Assembly: GCF_012641265.1 (NCBI RefSeq)
Contig: NZ_JABAHZ010000002.1
Coordinates: 1,116,001-1,180,000 of the forward strand
Source: Chitinophaga eiseniae
GTDB lineage: Bacteria; Bacteroidota; Bacteroidia; Chitinophagales; Chitinophagaceae
DNA length: 64,000 nucleotides
Direction: 5' to 3'
Below the pieces are notes generated by a model. That model was given only the letters and a program-made list of their open reading frames with translations. It did not search any database and was not told the origin of the DNA. Of the stretch, positions 1 to 9,270 are shown in pieces (within the stretch, counting starts at the first letter, position 1; each line of letters opens with the position of its first letter). Position numbers and translations under genes: made by a program.

Positions 1-153
1 GATGTAGATATAATATTCGAAGATAAAATTGCTGATTCCTATAGCATGGAAATATCCAGGAATGTTCCATTATCAAAATTATTGCAATTCATGGAAATCA
101 GCGGCGGTGTTCATTTTGTGATCAATGGAAGAAAAGTTATCGTAAGAAAGTAA
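1..153 (+). CDS. FecR-family anti-sigma factor, C-terminal end only
   Basis: The window opens inside a reading frame that ends in a TAA at 151-153. The last 50 residues have the pattern of the C-terminal domain (DUF4974, an STN-like fold) of Bacteroidota FecR proteins: a short amphipathic helix containing VPLSKLLQFME, then the closing strands GGVHFVINGRKVIVRK. FecR proteins sit in the inner membrane and hold an ECF sigma factor until a TonB-linked outer-membrane transporter signals. The SusC gene that follows at 298 carries the matching STN signalling domain, so this FecR probably controls the polysaccharide locus downstream. The sigma gene would lie outside the window. Confidence 0.75.
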   Translation, partial: DVDIIFEDKIADSYSMEISRNVPLSKLLQFMEISGGVHFVINGRKVIVRK

Positions 154-195
154 GACCAACATTCAGATCAACCAAGAAATTGATGCAACGAAAAA

Positions 196-222
196 CCGGG
201 TAGTGTTTGCGGCACTGCCCGG
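196..222 (+). terminator. Hairpin between fecR and susC
   Basis: A 10-bp stem with one G-U pair (196-205 with 213-222) and a 7-nt loop lies 42 bases after the FecR stop and 75 bases before susC. There is no T-run behind it. It could reduce read-through or protect an RNA end; I cannot tell which. Confidence 0.35.
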
Positions 223-297
223 CGGATTGTTGGATCAGTACAACTATACAATCATTTCGGGACTGACAATTGTTTACATCCAAACCTTAACAAAAGT

Positions 298-3200
298 ATG
301 CAAAATGTTCTTTGTAATTCCACTTTTTTGAATGGCTGCTATGTCGCACAGCAACGACCTCAAAAGGGATTGTGGGCCAAAACCAGATTGACAATGAAGC
401 TGACCACGTTTCTGATCCTGGCATTCATTATACAGGCGGGCGCCGCTACGAATGCACAGACTATCACACTTTCACTGAAGAATGCCCCTCTCAGTACCGT
501 ATTTAAAGAAATCAGCCGGCAGGGAGGATATAATTTTGTTTACAACAATAGCCTGCTGGAACATACCGGTAATGTTGATCTAGTAGTAAACCATGCCAAC
601 GTGGAGGAAGTGTTGAAACAATGTTTTAAACACACGTCTATTACCTATGAAATCATCGACAAAACGATTGTTGTCCGGAAGCTTTCACCGGCAGGAAGTG
701 TTGCTGTGGCTGAACGCCAGCCTGCTGTGGCAACAACGGTAAGAGGAAGAGTAACTGGTGAAGATGGTACCCCACTCGTGGGGGTAACCGTACAGGTGAA
801 GGGCACTTCCACCGGTATCGTTACCAAGGAAAATGGCGAATTCCAGATCAACATACCCGATGCCTCTTCCGGTATCCTGGTGTTTTCCTTCATTGGTATG
901 GAAAGACAGGAAGTATCGATCGGAAAGAGTGTATTCGTTACCGTTGTATTGAAAAGATTGGTCAGCCAACAACAGGAAGTAGTAGTAGTGGGCTACGGTA
1001 CGCAGAAGAAAACCACGCTGGTGGGATCAGTTGCTACTATGAAAGGAGAAGAAATTGCAAGAGTACCTACCGCCAACGTAACCAATGCCTTTGCCGGGCA
1101 TATTCCCGGTGTTATTGCCAACAACCGCTCCGGCCGCCCGGGCGATGACTATTCCTCCGTATACGTGAGGGGATTTAACTCTTTTAGCGGCGGCGTAGAT
1201 CCTTTGATTATCGTAGATGGTATTCCTGACCGGAACATCGACAGGATCAATCCTAATGATATCGAAAGTGTTACTGTGCTGAAAGACGCTTCTGCAGCGA
1301 TTTATGGCGTACGTTCTGCCAACGGCGCTATCCTTATTACCACCAAGAGAGGGAAGGCAGGTAAGCCGGTTATTTCCTACGAGGGCTCTTACGATATCCA
1401 GCAACTGACCAGGATGGAACACCGTGTTAACTCCTGGCAGTATATGACTTATTACAATGAGCTGAATGGTTACCAGGGTAATACACTGCCCTATACACAG
1501 GCAGATATAGATAAATACAAAGCAGGAAATGATCCCAATTATTCCAGCACCGACTGGCAGAAGGCAGTGTTCCGCAAAAACGCGCCGCAAACCAATCATA
1601 GCATTTCTGTAAGAGGTGGCAGTGATGCCGTTAAGTTCTTTATTTCCGGCCAATACCTGTCACAGCAAAGCAACTGGAGCAACAGTGATGAAAATTTCAA
1701 GAACTATAACTTACGTTCCAATATCGATGCTGCTGTATCTAAAAATTTAAAGCTCACTTTCGATATCGCTGCCAGGAAAGAAGATAGGAAATACCCGGCT
1801 ATTTCCGCAAATAGCATATTGCATGAAACAGTGAGTATGTATCCTTTTATCCCTGTGCATTGGACCAATGGATTGCCTTCTGCCGGTATTTCAAACGGAC
1901 GTAATCCTTACCTGATGATGTCGTCTGCACCGGGCTATGATAATGTAACAGACCTCTTCGTACAACCTAAAATAGGATTTGACTGGCAGCTGCCCGCTAT
2001 CCTGAAAGGTTTGTCGGTGAGCGGTTATGCAGCCTTTGATTATCGTCAGAGAAGCGAAAAGAATTTCACCCGCCCCTGGGATGCATATACCTATAGCCTT
2101 TCTACCAATACCTACAATAATCAGAAGACCAGCACCGCTATTCTTAGCCTGGCCCAGGATGAAAGATCCTATAACGAAAACACTTACTTCTATAAAGTGG
2201 CGTTCGACAGAACTTTCGGTAAGCACAGTATCAACGCTTTCGCAGGATATGAGCAAACCGTTTCCAACTACCGGATGACCTATGCTTACCGGAAAAACCT
2301 GGTAAGCGATCAGCTGGATCAACTCTTTACCGGTAGTGCGGTAGACCAGGTGGCCACCGGGAGCGCCAGCCAGGATGGACGCGAAAGCTACCTCGGCAGA
2401 GTTTCTTATAGTTATGCCGATAAATACCTGGCGGAGGTAGTAGGCCGTTATAATGGTTCCTTTAACTTCCCCGGAAATAAACGTTGGGGCATGTTCCCTT
2501 CTGTATCCCTTGGCTGGCGCATTTCAGAAGAACCATTTTTTAAGGATAATGTAAGATTTGTGGATAACCTGAAGCTGCGCGCTTCCTGGGGTGTGATGGG
2601 TAGCGATGCAGTATCTAAGTATATGTACCTGGCGAGGTATTCACTGGTGAGCAATATGTCTTCCGATTATTCTTCCTATCCTAAAGAATATTATACTTAC
2701 TTCGGCCCCAATTATTCAGAAGCCACTGCGCTGTACCTGGCCTCTATTCCCAATACCAACATTACCTGGGAAAAGCAGGATACCAGGAACGTGGGCGTGG
2801 ATGCCGTTTTCTTCAACAATCAACTGAGTGTAACGGCAGATTACTTTCACAACTTGCGCAAAGATATCCTTGCACCGCGGAATGCTTCAGTACCGTTATA
2901 TACAGGCTTAACCCTGCCGGCAGAAAATATCGGCAGAACGTTGAACAGGGGCTTCGATTTTATCGTGAATTATAATGGTAAAGCAAGGGCTGTTAAGTAC
3001 AACGTAGGGTTTAACTTCACCTATGCGAAAAGTAAAGTACTGTTCCGCGATGAAGCACCCAATATCCCGGATTACCAGAAGTCAACCGGATTACCTATCG
3101 ATTCATGGGTAGTATTCCAAACTAAAGGAATTTATCATACGCAGGAAGAAGTGGATAAATCACCGCATATGGCGGGTGCAAAGCCAGGTGATCTCTGGTT

Positions 3201-3738
3201 GGTAGATAAAAATAATGATGGCCTCATCACTTACGATGACCAGGTGAGGATTCCTGAATCTGCCTATCCAAAAATCGTTTTCGGTATTACGATGGGAGCA
3301 GAATACAAAGGACTGGCACTCGACCTGGTATGGGCGGGTCAAACAGAAGCCAAACAAATGATCCTGCCCCAGATGCAAGGTTCCGTGGTAGCGCCTCCAC
3401 AATGGCTGTACGATGGCCGCTGGACGCCAGACAACGCCAATGCCATCTATCCAAGAGCATTTAACTCAAAAGATCCGCGTAATTCTGTATATGCCGATTT
3501 CTGGCTGGCAGATGCATCTTTTATCCGCTTGAAATCAGCCCAGCTTTCTTATATCGTCCCTAAAAATTTATATGGTCGCATCGGTATCGAAAATATCCGG
3601 GTGTTTGTGAGTGGGTTCAACCTCTTCTCCATCGACAAAATGAAGAAGTTTAACCGTGACCCGGAAACGAATAACATTACCGGTATCAACTATCCACAGA
3701 CCAGGATCTATCGTGCAGGTATCAGCATAGGCCTGTAA
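298..3738 (+). CDS. SusC/RagA-family TonB-linked outer membrane transporter with STN domain
   Basis: This 1146-residue protein is the outer-membrane pore that pulls glycan fragments through with TonB energy. After a leader with its hydrophobic stretch at about residues 34-52 comes an STN signalling domain (about 55-125), a carboxypeptidase-regulatory-like domain (about 147-220), the family signature EVVVVGYGTQKK (227-238), a plug with the usual VDGIPDRNIDRINPNDIES-type stretch, and a 22-strand-type barrel to the C terminus. The first ATG, upstream of the hydrophobic core, is kept because Chitinophaga SusC proteins usually have such an extended N-terminus. SusD follows 40 bases later. The STN domain implies signalling to the FecR upstream. 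The two glycosidases downstream point to an alpha-galactoside substrate, which is inference. Confidence 0.93.
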   Translation: MQNVLCNSTFLNGCYVAQQRPQKGLWAKTRLTMKLTTFLILAFIIQAGAATNAQTITLSLKNAPLSTVFKEISRQGGYNFVYNNSLLEHTGNVDLVVNHANVEEVLKQCFKHTSITYEIIDKTIVVRKLSPAGSVAVAERQPAVATTVRGRVTGEDGTPLVGVTVQVKGTSTGIVTKENGEFQINIPDASSGILVFSFIGMERQEVSIGKSVFVTVVLKRLVSQQQEVVVVGYGTQKKTTLVGSVATMKGEEIARVPTANVTNAFAGHIPGVIANNRSGRPGDDYSSVYVRGFNSFSGGVDPLIIVDGIPDRNIDRINPNDIESVTVLKDASAAIYGVRSANGAILITTKRGKAGKPVISYEGSYDIQQLTRMEHRVNSWQYMTYYNELNGYQGNTLPYTQADIDKYKAGNDPNYSSTDWQKAVFRKNAPQTNHSISVRGGSDAVKFFISGQYLSQQSNWSNSDENFKNYNLRSNIDAAVSKNLKLTFDIAARKEDRKYPAISANSILHETVSMYPFIPVHWTNGLPSAGISNGRNPYLMMSSAPGYDNVTDLFVQPKIGFDWQLPAILKGLSVSGYAAFDYRQRSEKNFTRPWDAYTYSLSTNTYNNQKTSTAILSLAQDERSYNENTYFYKVAFDRTFGKHSINAFAGYEQTVSNYRMTYAYRKNLVSDQLDQLFTGSAVDQVATGSASQDGRESYLGRVSYSYADKYLAEVVGRYNGSFNFPGNKRWGMFPSVSLGWRISEEPFFKDNVRFVDNLKLRASWGVMGSDAVSKYMYLARYSLVSNMSSDYSSYPKEYYTYFGPNYSEATALYLASIPNTNITWEKQDTRNVGVDAVFFNNQLSVTADYFHNLRKDILAPRNASVPLYTGLTLPAENIGRTLNRGFDFIVNYNGKARAVKYNVGFNFTYAKSKVLFRDEAPNIPDYQKSTGLPIDSWVVFQTKGIYHTQEEVDKSPHMAGAKPGDLWLVDKNNDGLITYDDQVRIPESAYPKIVFGITMGAEYKGLALDLVWAGQTEAKQMILPQMQGSVVAPPQWLYDGRWTPDNANAIYPRAFNSKDPRNSVYADFWLADASFIRLKSAQLSYIVPKNLYGRIGIENIRVFVSGFNLFSIDKMKKFNRDPETNNITGINYPQTRIYRAGISIGL

Positions 3739-3778
3739 TCCATTTTATCATATTTATGGACATTTAAATTTAATTATT

Positions 3779-5461
3779 GTGAAAAGAATATACTGGAAAA
3801 TAGGAACCGCATTAATGACCACTTTCCTGCTAATGGCATGTCAGAAAAATGTGCTGGATAAAGTGCCCCTGGATTCATTTTCTGATCAGTCGGTGTGGAA
3901 AGACCTGAAGTTGGCGGAAGCATTTGCTGATTTTCAATATACGGTGTTACCTAACCCCGGTCACTACTGGGATAACCTTACCAATCGTACCTGGGCGCTC
4001 TCTTCAGCAACCGATGAAGCATTCAATAAGTTTGATGACTACAATGCTTCCATTATGAACTCAGGATCTTTAACACCCGATAACCTGGGCAACTTTGATA
4101 TCTGGAGTGATACCTATAAAAGAATACAGGATTGTAATCTCTTCCTGTCTAAAATAGATGGCGTACCCGGTGATGATGCCGTACGTGCCCGGCTGAAAGC
4201 GGAAATTATCTATCTGCGTGCCTATGCCTATTTCAAACTGATCAGCGACTACGGTGGCGTACCCCTCGTAAAAAAACCTTTTGACCTGAACAGTAATTTC
4301 CAGGCATCCCGCAGCACCTTCGATGAATGCGTGGCCTTTATTGTGGCAGAATGCGACGCTGCCGCAGCTGTACTGCCAGCAGGTTACAGCTCCGGCGCCG
4401 CCGAGCTGGGACGTGCTACCAAAGCCGCTGCCCTGGCGCTCAAATCCAAGGCCCTCCTGTATGCCGCCAGCCCGCAGTGGAATCCATCCAACGATAAGCA
4501 GAAATGGCAACTGGCATCTGATGCAGCCAAAGCCGTGATTGACCTGCCCGGATACCAGTTATACACCGGCGGTTATGAAAATATCTTCACCACCTGGAAC
4601 TCGGAAATACTCATGGCCCGCCAGGGTAACAAACAATACCAGTGGAATGCTTTCCAGGGTGTAGAAATGTTCCTGGCCCCCTGCGGCTTCCATGGCTGGT
4701 CATCCTTCGCGCCCAGCCAGAACCTGGTAGACGCTTTTGGTACAGCCGATGGGAAAGATATTACTGATGCCACATCCGGCTATAATCCGCAACAGCCCTA
4801 TGTTAACAGGGACCCCCGTTTTTATAGCGATATTATTTTTGATGGAAAACCTTACGGCAAACCTGACTTTTTCAAAGACCGCTACGCGGCAGGACATAGC
4901 AATATTGCCGAAATGTATGAGGGCGGCCTCGACTCCCAGCAGGGATGGGATACCTGGAATGCCAGCATGACAAGGTATAGCTTTAGAAAGTACCAGGACA
5001 CTACTTTTAATTTCAACGTAGAAACACAAACCAACAAATTCTGGATCATTTCCCGGCTGGGAGAAATCTACTTAAACTATGCAGAGGCAGAGTTTAACCT
5101 GGGACATGAAGCGGTATCCCGGCAGTATCTCGACCTGCTCAGGCATCGCGCCGGTATTGTAAACAACCTGCCAGGTAGCTTAACCGGCGCCGCATTGTTG
5201 GCCAAAATACAGAACGAACGTCGCGTGGAGTTGTGCCTGGAAGGCCAGCGCTATTATGACGTACGTCGCTGGAAGATAGCCGATGTAACGGAAAATACAC
5301 CATTGGGTGGCGTAAAGATTGTTAAGAATCCTGACGGATCCAAAACATATACCTACATAAAGGTACAGGACAGGGCATTTAAATCTCAACATTATCTTTT
5401 GCCTATTCCAAGGGAAGAAATCAGGAGAACCAATTTGCCACAAAACCCCGGATATAATTAA
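3779..5461 (+). CDS. RagB/SusD-family glycan-binding outer membrane lipoprotein
   Basis: SusD proteins are surface lipoproteins that form a lid on the SusC barrel and bind the glycan. The 560 residues start with a lipoprotein signal with lipobox LLMAC (Cys21) and show the N-terminal SusD-like helices (SFSDQSVWKDLKLAEAF) and the C-terminal signature with EIYLNYAEAEFNLG, NERRVELCLEGQRYYDVRRW and a terminal LPIPREEIRRTNLPQNPGYN. The start is a GTG at 3779; the next ATG, at residue 13, would remove the charged n-region of the signal peptide. It lies 40 bases behind susC and 13 before the next gene, so all are probably co-transcribed. Confidence 0.93.
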   Translation: MKRIYWKIGTALMTTFLLMACQKNVLDKVPLDSFSDQSVWKDLKLAEAFADFQYTVLPNPGHYWDNLTNRTWALSSATDEAFNKFDDYNASIMNSGSLTPDNLGNFDIWSDTYKRIQDCNLFLSKIDGVPGDDAVRARLKAEIIYLRAYAYFKLISDYGGVPLVKKPFDLNSNFQASRSTFDECVAFIVAECDAAAAVLPAGYSSGAAELGRATKAAALALKSKALLYAASPQWNPSNDKQKWQLASDAAKAVIDLPGYQLYTGGYENIFTTWNSEILMARQGNKQYQWNAFQGVEMFLAPCGFHGWSSFAPSQNLVDAFGTADGKDITDATSGYNPQQPYVNRDPRFYSDIIFDGKPYGKPDFFKDRYAAGHSNIAEMYEGGLDSQQGWDTWNASMTRYSFRKYQDTTFNFNVETQTNKFWIISRLGEIYLNYAEAEFNLGHEAVSRQYLDLLRHRAGIVNNLPGSLTGAALLAKIQNERRVELCLEGQRYYDVRRWKIADVTENTPLGGVKIVKNPDGSKTYTYIKVQDRAFKSQHYLLPIPREEIRRTNLPQNPGYN

Positions 5462-5474
5462 TAACCCCGAAAAA

Positions 5475-6518
5475 ATGAAAACACAATGGACGTTAGTATT
5501 ACTGCTGGCGGTGATGGGTGCATGCAAAAAAAGCAGCACCCCCGCCGGTGGTGATAAACCCGATGGCAAAATCCAGGTAGCTGTATCAGCACCGGAAGCC
5601 GGCTATATATACCTGGACGGCGCATACACCGGCATTACCGCCCCCGGTAATATCGCCGTAACCGCCGGTAAACACGTGATAGGCGTGGCGCTGCAAAATT
5701 CTTTTCAGTATCTCCGTAAACAAGTGGATATAACGGCAACGGGCACACTGAATTTTACCACTGCCGATAAACCGGTTCCGAAAGTATGGAAAGCACTCTG
5801 GATAGGGGTAAATGAAACCAAAGGCACCTCCGCTACGGGCGATTGCAGCACCCATTTTTCAACAGCTGAGCTGGACCAGGGATACGATTTCTTCCAGTGG
5901 AGCCTGCAGCAACATTTCGAAAAGTATGCTTACAGCACTATACACTGGGAAGTAACCCGCAAAGATATCACCGCGCCGGTGATGCTGACGCGGGGCGCCA
6001 ATAACTGGTATACCGTAGATCCTGCTACCATTGCGGATCTGATGCCTGATATTCAACCTGGGGCCTACGACTGTGTGTTTGTTTTCTGGCGTGAGAGCGA
6101 AGGCGCCTGCAGTTTTAAAAGCGGCTATTTCGGACTGGCATGGACCAACCCGTTGAAGGAAAGCATGAAAACCGGCTATGTTACCGTAAAATTTGATGCA
6201 GGCACCAGTCTTACCGACCGGATCAATTATTACAAGAATAACGACCCCGGCGTTTGGGTGCATGAATGGCTGCATACGGTTGGTGAAAACTTTTACCAGG
6301 ATAAGGGCCTGCAATTGCCCCGCAAGGCGGGTGACGGCCTGGTAGTCCATGCGGCAGAAATGTATCATTACATATTTCCGTGGATGAACTGGTACCTCGA
6401 TTTCATGTCTGCCAGGGTCATCAATGTAAACGATGGTCCCAAATACCTGGGCATAGGCCCGGAAGCCCTCCTGGGTTGTACTGTCAGGGAGAAAGCAATG
6501 AATACCTGTAATGACTGA
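5475..6518 (+). CDS. Lipoprotein with PEGA-like domain and HExxH metalloprotease-like motif
   Basis: A 347-residue protein with lipobox AVMGAC (Cys17). Residues of roughly 30-100 look like a PEGA-type beta domain (a YIYLDGAYTG strand-turn typical of PEGA and a KHVIGV strand). The rest is unassigned but contains HEWLH at 263-267, followed by GENFYQDKG and a further VVHAAEMYHY stretch that could give more metal ligands. HExxH is the zinc-binding signature of many metallopeptidases, so this may be a surface zinc hydrolase; that is inference from the motif alone. It sits 13 bases after susD and 15 before the GH27 gene, so it is part of the glycan locus, where a protease-like protein is unexpected. 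It could instead be a carbohydrate-binding accessory lipoprotein. Confidence 0.6.
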   Translation: MKTQWTLVLLLAVMGACKKSSTPAGGDKPDGKIQVAVSAPEAGYIYLDGAYTGITAPGNIAVTAGKHVIGVALQNSFQYLRKQVDITATGTLNFTTADKPVPKVWKALWIGVNETKGTSATGDCSTHFSTAELDQGYDFFQWSLQQHFEKYAYSTIHWEVTRKDITAPVMLTRGANNWYTVDPATIADLMPDIQPGAYDCVFVFWRESEGACSFKSGYFGLAWTNPLKESMKTGYVTVKFDAGTSLTDRINYYKNNDPGVWVHEWLHTVGENFYQDKGLQLPRKAGDGLVVHAAEMYHYIFPWMNWYLDFMSARVINVNDGPKYLGIGPEALLGCTVREKAMNTCND

Positions 6519-6533
6519 ATATTTTAAAGTGTT

Positions 6534-7736
6534 ATGAAAAGATTAATGTATTGGATACTGGTGTTACTGATAGCTGGTAATGCTTCGGCACAAAAGTTTG
6601 AAGGGTTGGCGCCCACGCCGCCCATGGGCTGGAATAGCTGGAATACTTTCCAGACGGCTATCAACGAAAAAATGATTATGGAGATAGCAGATGCCCTGGT
6701 GTCCTCCGGTATGAAAGATGCCGGGTACAGGTACCTGGTACTGGATGACGGCTGGATGGCTATGGAAAGGGATAGCCTTGGCAACCTTACTCCTGACCCG
6801 GTAAAATTTCCGCACGGCCTCAAAGTAGTGGTAGATTACGTACATGCAAAAGGGTTAAAATTCGGCTTGTATAATTGCGCTGGAACGCTCACCTGTGCTA
6901 AGTATCCCGGCACCAGGGGGTATGAATACCAGGACGCCCGGAACTATGCCGCATGGAATATCGACTACCTGAAATTCGACTGGTGCAATACAAACGGTAT
7001 CAACGCGAAGGAAGCCTATACCACCATGAGCAAGGCGCTGCGTAAAGCGGGACACCCCATGATATTCAGTTTGTGTGAATGGGGAGTGAACAAGCCCTGG
7101 CAATGGGGTGAACCGGTAGGCCAGCTATGGCGTACCACAGAAGATATCTACCAGGTATTCGACTCCGTACATAACCAGGGCACCTGGGATGCCCTGAGCG
7201 TAATGCGCATTGCCGACTTGCAGGATACGCTGCGTAAATACGCGGGCCCCGATCATTGGAACGACCCCGATATGCTCGAAATAGGCAATGGCATGACTTA
7301 CGAAGAAGATAAAACGCACTTCTCCCTTTGGGCCATGATGGCTGCTCCGCTGATGGCAGGCAACGATATCCGGAAAATGAGCCCGCAAACTAAAGAGATC
7401 CTCACCAATAAAAGTATCATTGCTATTGACCAGGATCCATTGGGTATCCAGGGATTTAAATACGCAGATAAAGATAGCTTGCAGGTATGGTTTAAACCGC
7501 TGCAGCAGGGCGATTGGGCCGTTTGTTTCGTGAACCGTGGCAGTCATGATATGCCGGTTGCCTTCAACTGGAAACAAACACCGGTGGTCGATCCCGTTTT
7601 CCATTATACACTGGAGAAAAATATTGATTACACCTTGTACAACGTATGGACAGGTAAGCAGGAGGGCACTACGAAAAAGAATCTCAACACCCTATTGAAA
7701 TCACATGATGTGTTGATGTTCAGGCTAAAGAAATAA
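6534..7736 (+). CDS. GH27 alpha-galactosidase (secreted)
   Basis: A 400-residue protein with a cleavable signal peptide ending near NASAQ. The mature part begins with TPPMGWNSWNTF, the first strand of the GH27 barrel. The catalytic nucleophile is Asp149 in YLKFDWCN and the acid/base is Asp246 in WNDPDMLEIGN; both are intact. The DDGWM and WRTTEDI stretches are also family-typical. GH27 enzymes release terminal alpha-galactose (melibiose, raffinose-type sugars, galactomannan), some alpha-N-acetylgalactosamine or beta-arabinopyranose. The C-terminal 110 residues form the usual antiparallel beta domain. Location is probably periplasmic. It follows the PEGA/HExxH lipoprotein by 15 bases. Confidence 0.93.
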   Translation: MKRLMYWILVLLIAGNASAQKFEGLAPTPPMGWNSWNTFQTAINEKMIMEIADALVSSGMKDAGYRYLVLDDGWMAMERDSLGNLTPDPVKFPHGLKVVVDYVHAKGLKFGLYNCAGTLTCAKYPGTRGYEYQDARNYAAWNIDYLKFDWCNTNGINAKEAYTTMSKALRKAGHPMIFSLCEWGVNKPWQWGEPVGQLWRTTEDIYQVFDSVHNQGTWDALSVMRIADLQDTLRKYAGPDHWNDPDMLEIGNGMTYEEDKTHFSLWAMMAAPLMAGNDIRKMSPQTKEILTNKSIIAIDQDPLGIQGFKYADKDSLQVWFKPLQQGDWAVCFVNRGSHDMPVAFNWKQTPVVDPVFHYTLEKNIDYTLYNVWTGKQEGTTKKNLNTLLKSHDVLMFRLKK

Positions 7737-7745
7737 AAGAAGACA

Positions 7746-9176
7746 ATGAAGATACGCTTACTGCTGCTGTTGATGGCGAGCTACGCCTGCACACAGGCGC
7801 AAACCCCTGCTATTTTTACTTCATCAGACAGCGCTATGCAACAGGCTTATGAATGGGCCGGAAGTATGGTGCGGCACTACCAGGGAAACCCTGCCGACCC
7901 GGTGGGGCCCTGGTATGAAGCTGCATTGCCCTCCCGCATGGCCTTTTGCATGCGCGATGTAGCACACCAAACGATTGGAGCAACCATATATGGGCTGGAC
8001 AAAGAAAACAGGAATATGATCGGCGCCTTTGCCCGGCATATCTCTGCAAAGAAGGATTGGTGCTCTTACTGGGAAATCAATAAGTATGGGAAACCTGCTC
8101 CCGAAGATTACCGGAACGATACCGCCTTCTGGTATAACCTCAATGCCAATTTTGATATCTTATCAGCCTGTTGGAGATTGTATCAATGGACGGGTGATAC
8201 TTCCTATATCACGGATCCGGTATTGACTGATTTTTTTGAAAAAACGGTAAACGAATATATCCGTCAATGGGCCTTGCAACCCGACTCACTGCTGACCAGG
8301 CCTACACATCCCAATGCCCCATCGCCTTTTAATCAGCAGGATAATTTCCACGTTTGCCGTGGATTACCATCCTACGTGGAAAATATAGCGGACCTGAAAA
8401 TGGGCGTTGATCTGATCGCCACTATTTACCGGGGACTATTGTCTTATTCTGCTATTTTAAAAGCCAGGGGAAACGCGGCCAAAGCGGCACAACTGGAGCA
8501 AACCGCTGCCCGATACCAGCAGCAGATAGAAGGGGTTTGGTGGAATGAACAGCAGGCACGTTATTACACCTGGTACAATGGCGACGGTAAGTTTGGTAAC
8601 GGAGAAGGGGCCGTTTTCCTGTTATGGTTTGATGCGATGAAAGACAGTACCCGAAGCCGTGCAACCATCGCCCAGCTAACCGCAGGTACCTGGAATGTGG
8701 AAACCACTTCCTATTTGCCGGTAATACTGTTTAAACAAGGTTATTGGCAAAAAGCCAGGGAGTATATACTGCAACTCACAGATCCCGCTACCCCAAGGCG
8801 GGAATATCCTGAAGTATCTTTTGCCGTACTGGAAGCAATTGTAAGAGGACTGATGGGGATAGAGCCGGATGCTGCAGCGAAGCGCATCACTACTTTATAT
8901 CGGGGCAGGAGCGGAAGCCGCGCAGCGCTAAAAAATTTGCAGGTACTCCATACAACGATCGCTGTCAGTCATACACCGCAAGAAACAGTGCTTCGTAATA
9001 CCGGTAACAACACTTTTCTGTGGAAAGCCGCATTTGCAGGAGCGCATCGTACCATAAGGATTAATAATATTATCATGCCGGCCCGGCAAGAGGTAGACAA
9101 CAATGGAAATATGATTTCTTATGTAGAAGTAATGGTAAAGGGAAATAAAACACTTGATGCAAAAATCGGTAAATAA
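7746..9176 (+). CDS. Six-hairpin (alpha/alpha)6-barrel glycosidase-like protein
   Basis: A 476-residue protein with signal peptide (about 1-18), 9 bases after the GH27 gene. The tryptophan-rich pattern (WYEAALPSRMAFCMRDVAHQ, DWCSYWEINKYG, WYNLNANFDILSACWRLYQW, GVWWNEQQARYYTW) is that of (alpha/alpha)6-toroid glycoside hydrolases of the GH15/GH63/GH37-like superfamily. I cannot assign a CAZy family or a bond. Its position at the end of the operon suggests it acts on what remains after alpha-galactose is removed, or on the backbone. The last ~80 residues look like a small beta domain. Confidence 0.7.
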   Translation: MKIRLLLLLMASYACTQAQTPAIFTSSDSAMQQAYEWAGSMVRHYQGNPADPVGPWYEAALPSRMAFCMRDVAHQTIGATIYGLDKENRNMIGAFARHISAKKDWCSYWEINKYGKPAPEDYRNDTAFWYNLNANFDILSACWRLYQWTGDTSYITDPVLTDFFEKTVNEYIRQWALQPDSLLTRPTHPNAPSPFNQQDNFHVCRGLPSYVENIADLKMGVDLIATIYRGLLSYSAILKARGNAAKAAQLEQTAARYQQQIEGVWWNEQQARYYTWYNGDGKFGNGEGAVFLLWFDAMKDSTRSRATIAQLTAGTWNVETTSYLPVILFKQGYWQKAREYILQLTDPATPRREYPEVSFAVLEAIVRGLMGIEPDAAAKRITTLYRGRSGSRAALKNLQVLHTTIAVSHTPQETVLRNTGNNTFLWKAAFAGAHRTIRINNIIMPARQEVDNNGNMISYVEVMVKGNKTLDAKIGK

Positions 9177-9201
9177 GCAACCCTTTGAAACCCTATAAGA
9201 A

Positions 9202-9234
9202 AACGCCGTGTACTTGTTTTAAGTACACGGCGTT
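9202..9234. terminator. Perfect 14-bp hairpin between convergent genes
   Basis: Arms 9202-9215 and 9221-9234 pair perfectly around a 5-nt loop, between the end of the glycan operon (stop 9176) and the end of the converging TonB receptor gene (9271). There is no strong T-run on either side. The 11 bases 9222-9232 recur as a direct copy at 9241-9251. It probably acts as a shared terminator for both strands. Confidence 0.6.
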
Positions 9235-9270
9235 GCTATGAGTACACGGCGGGGAATCATCCCTGCTTGT

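Noticed and set aside
1027..1653. A 208-codon frame on the - strand inside susC
   Set aside because: It lies fully antisense to a well-supported SusC gene, has no recognisable domain and reflects codon bias of the sense strand.
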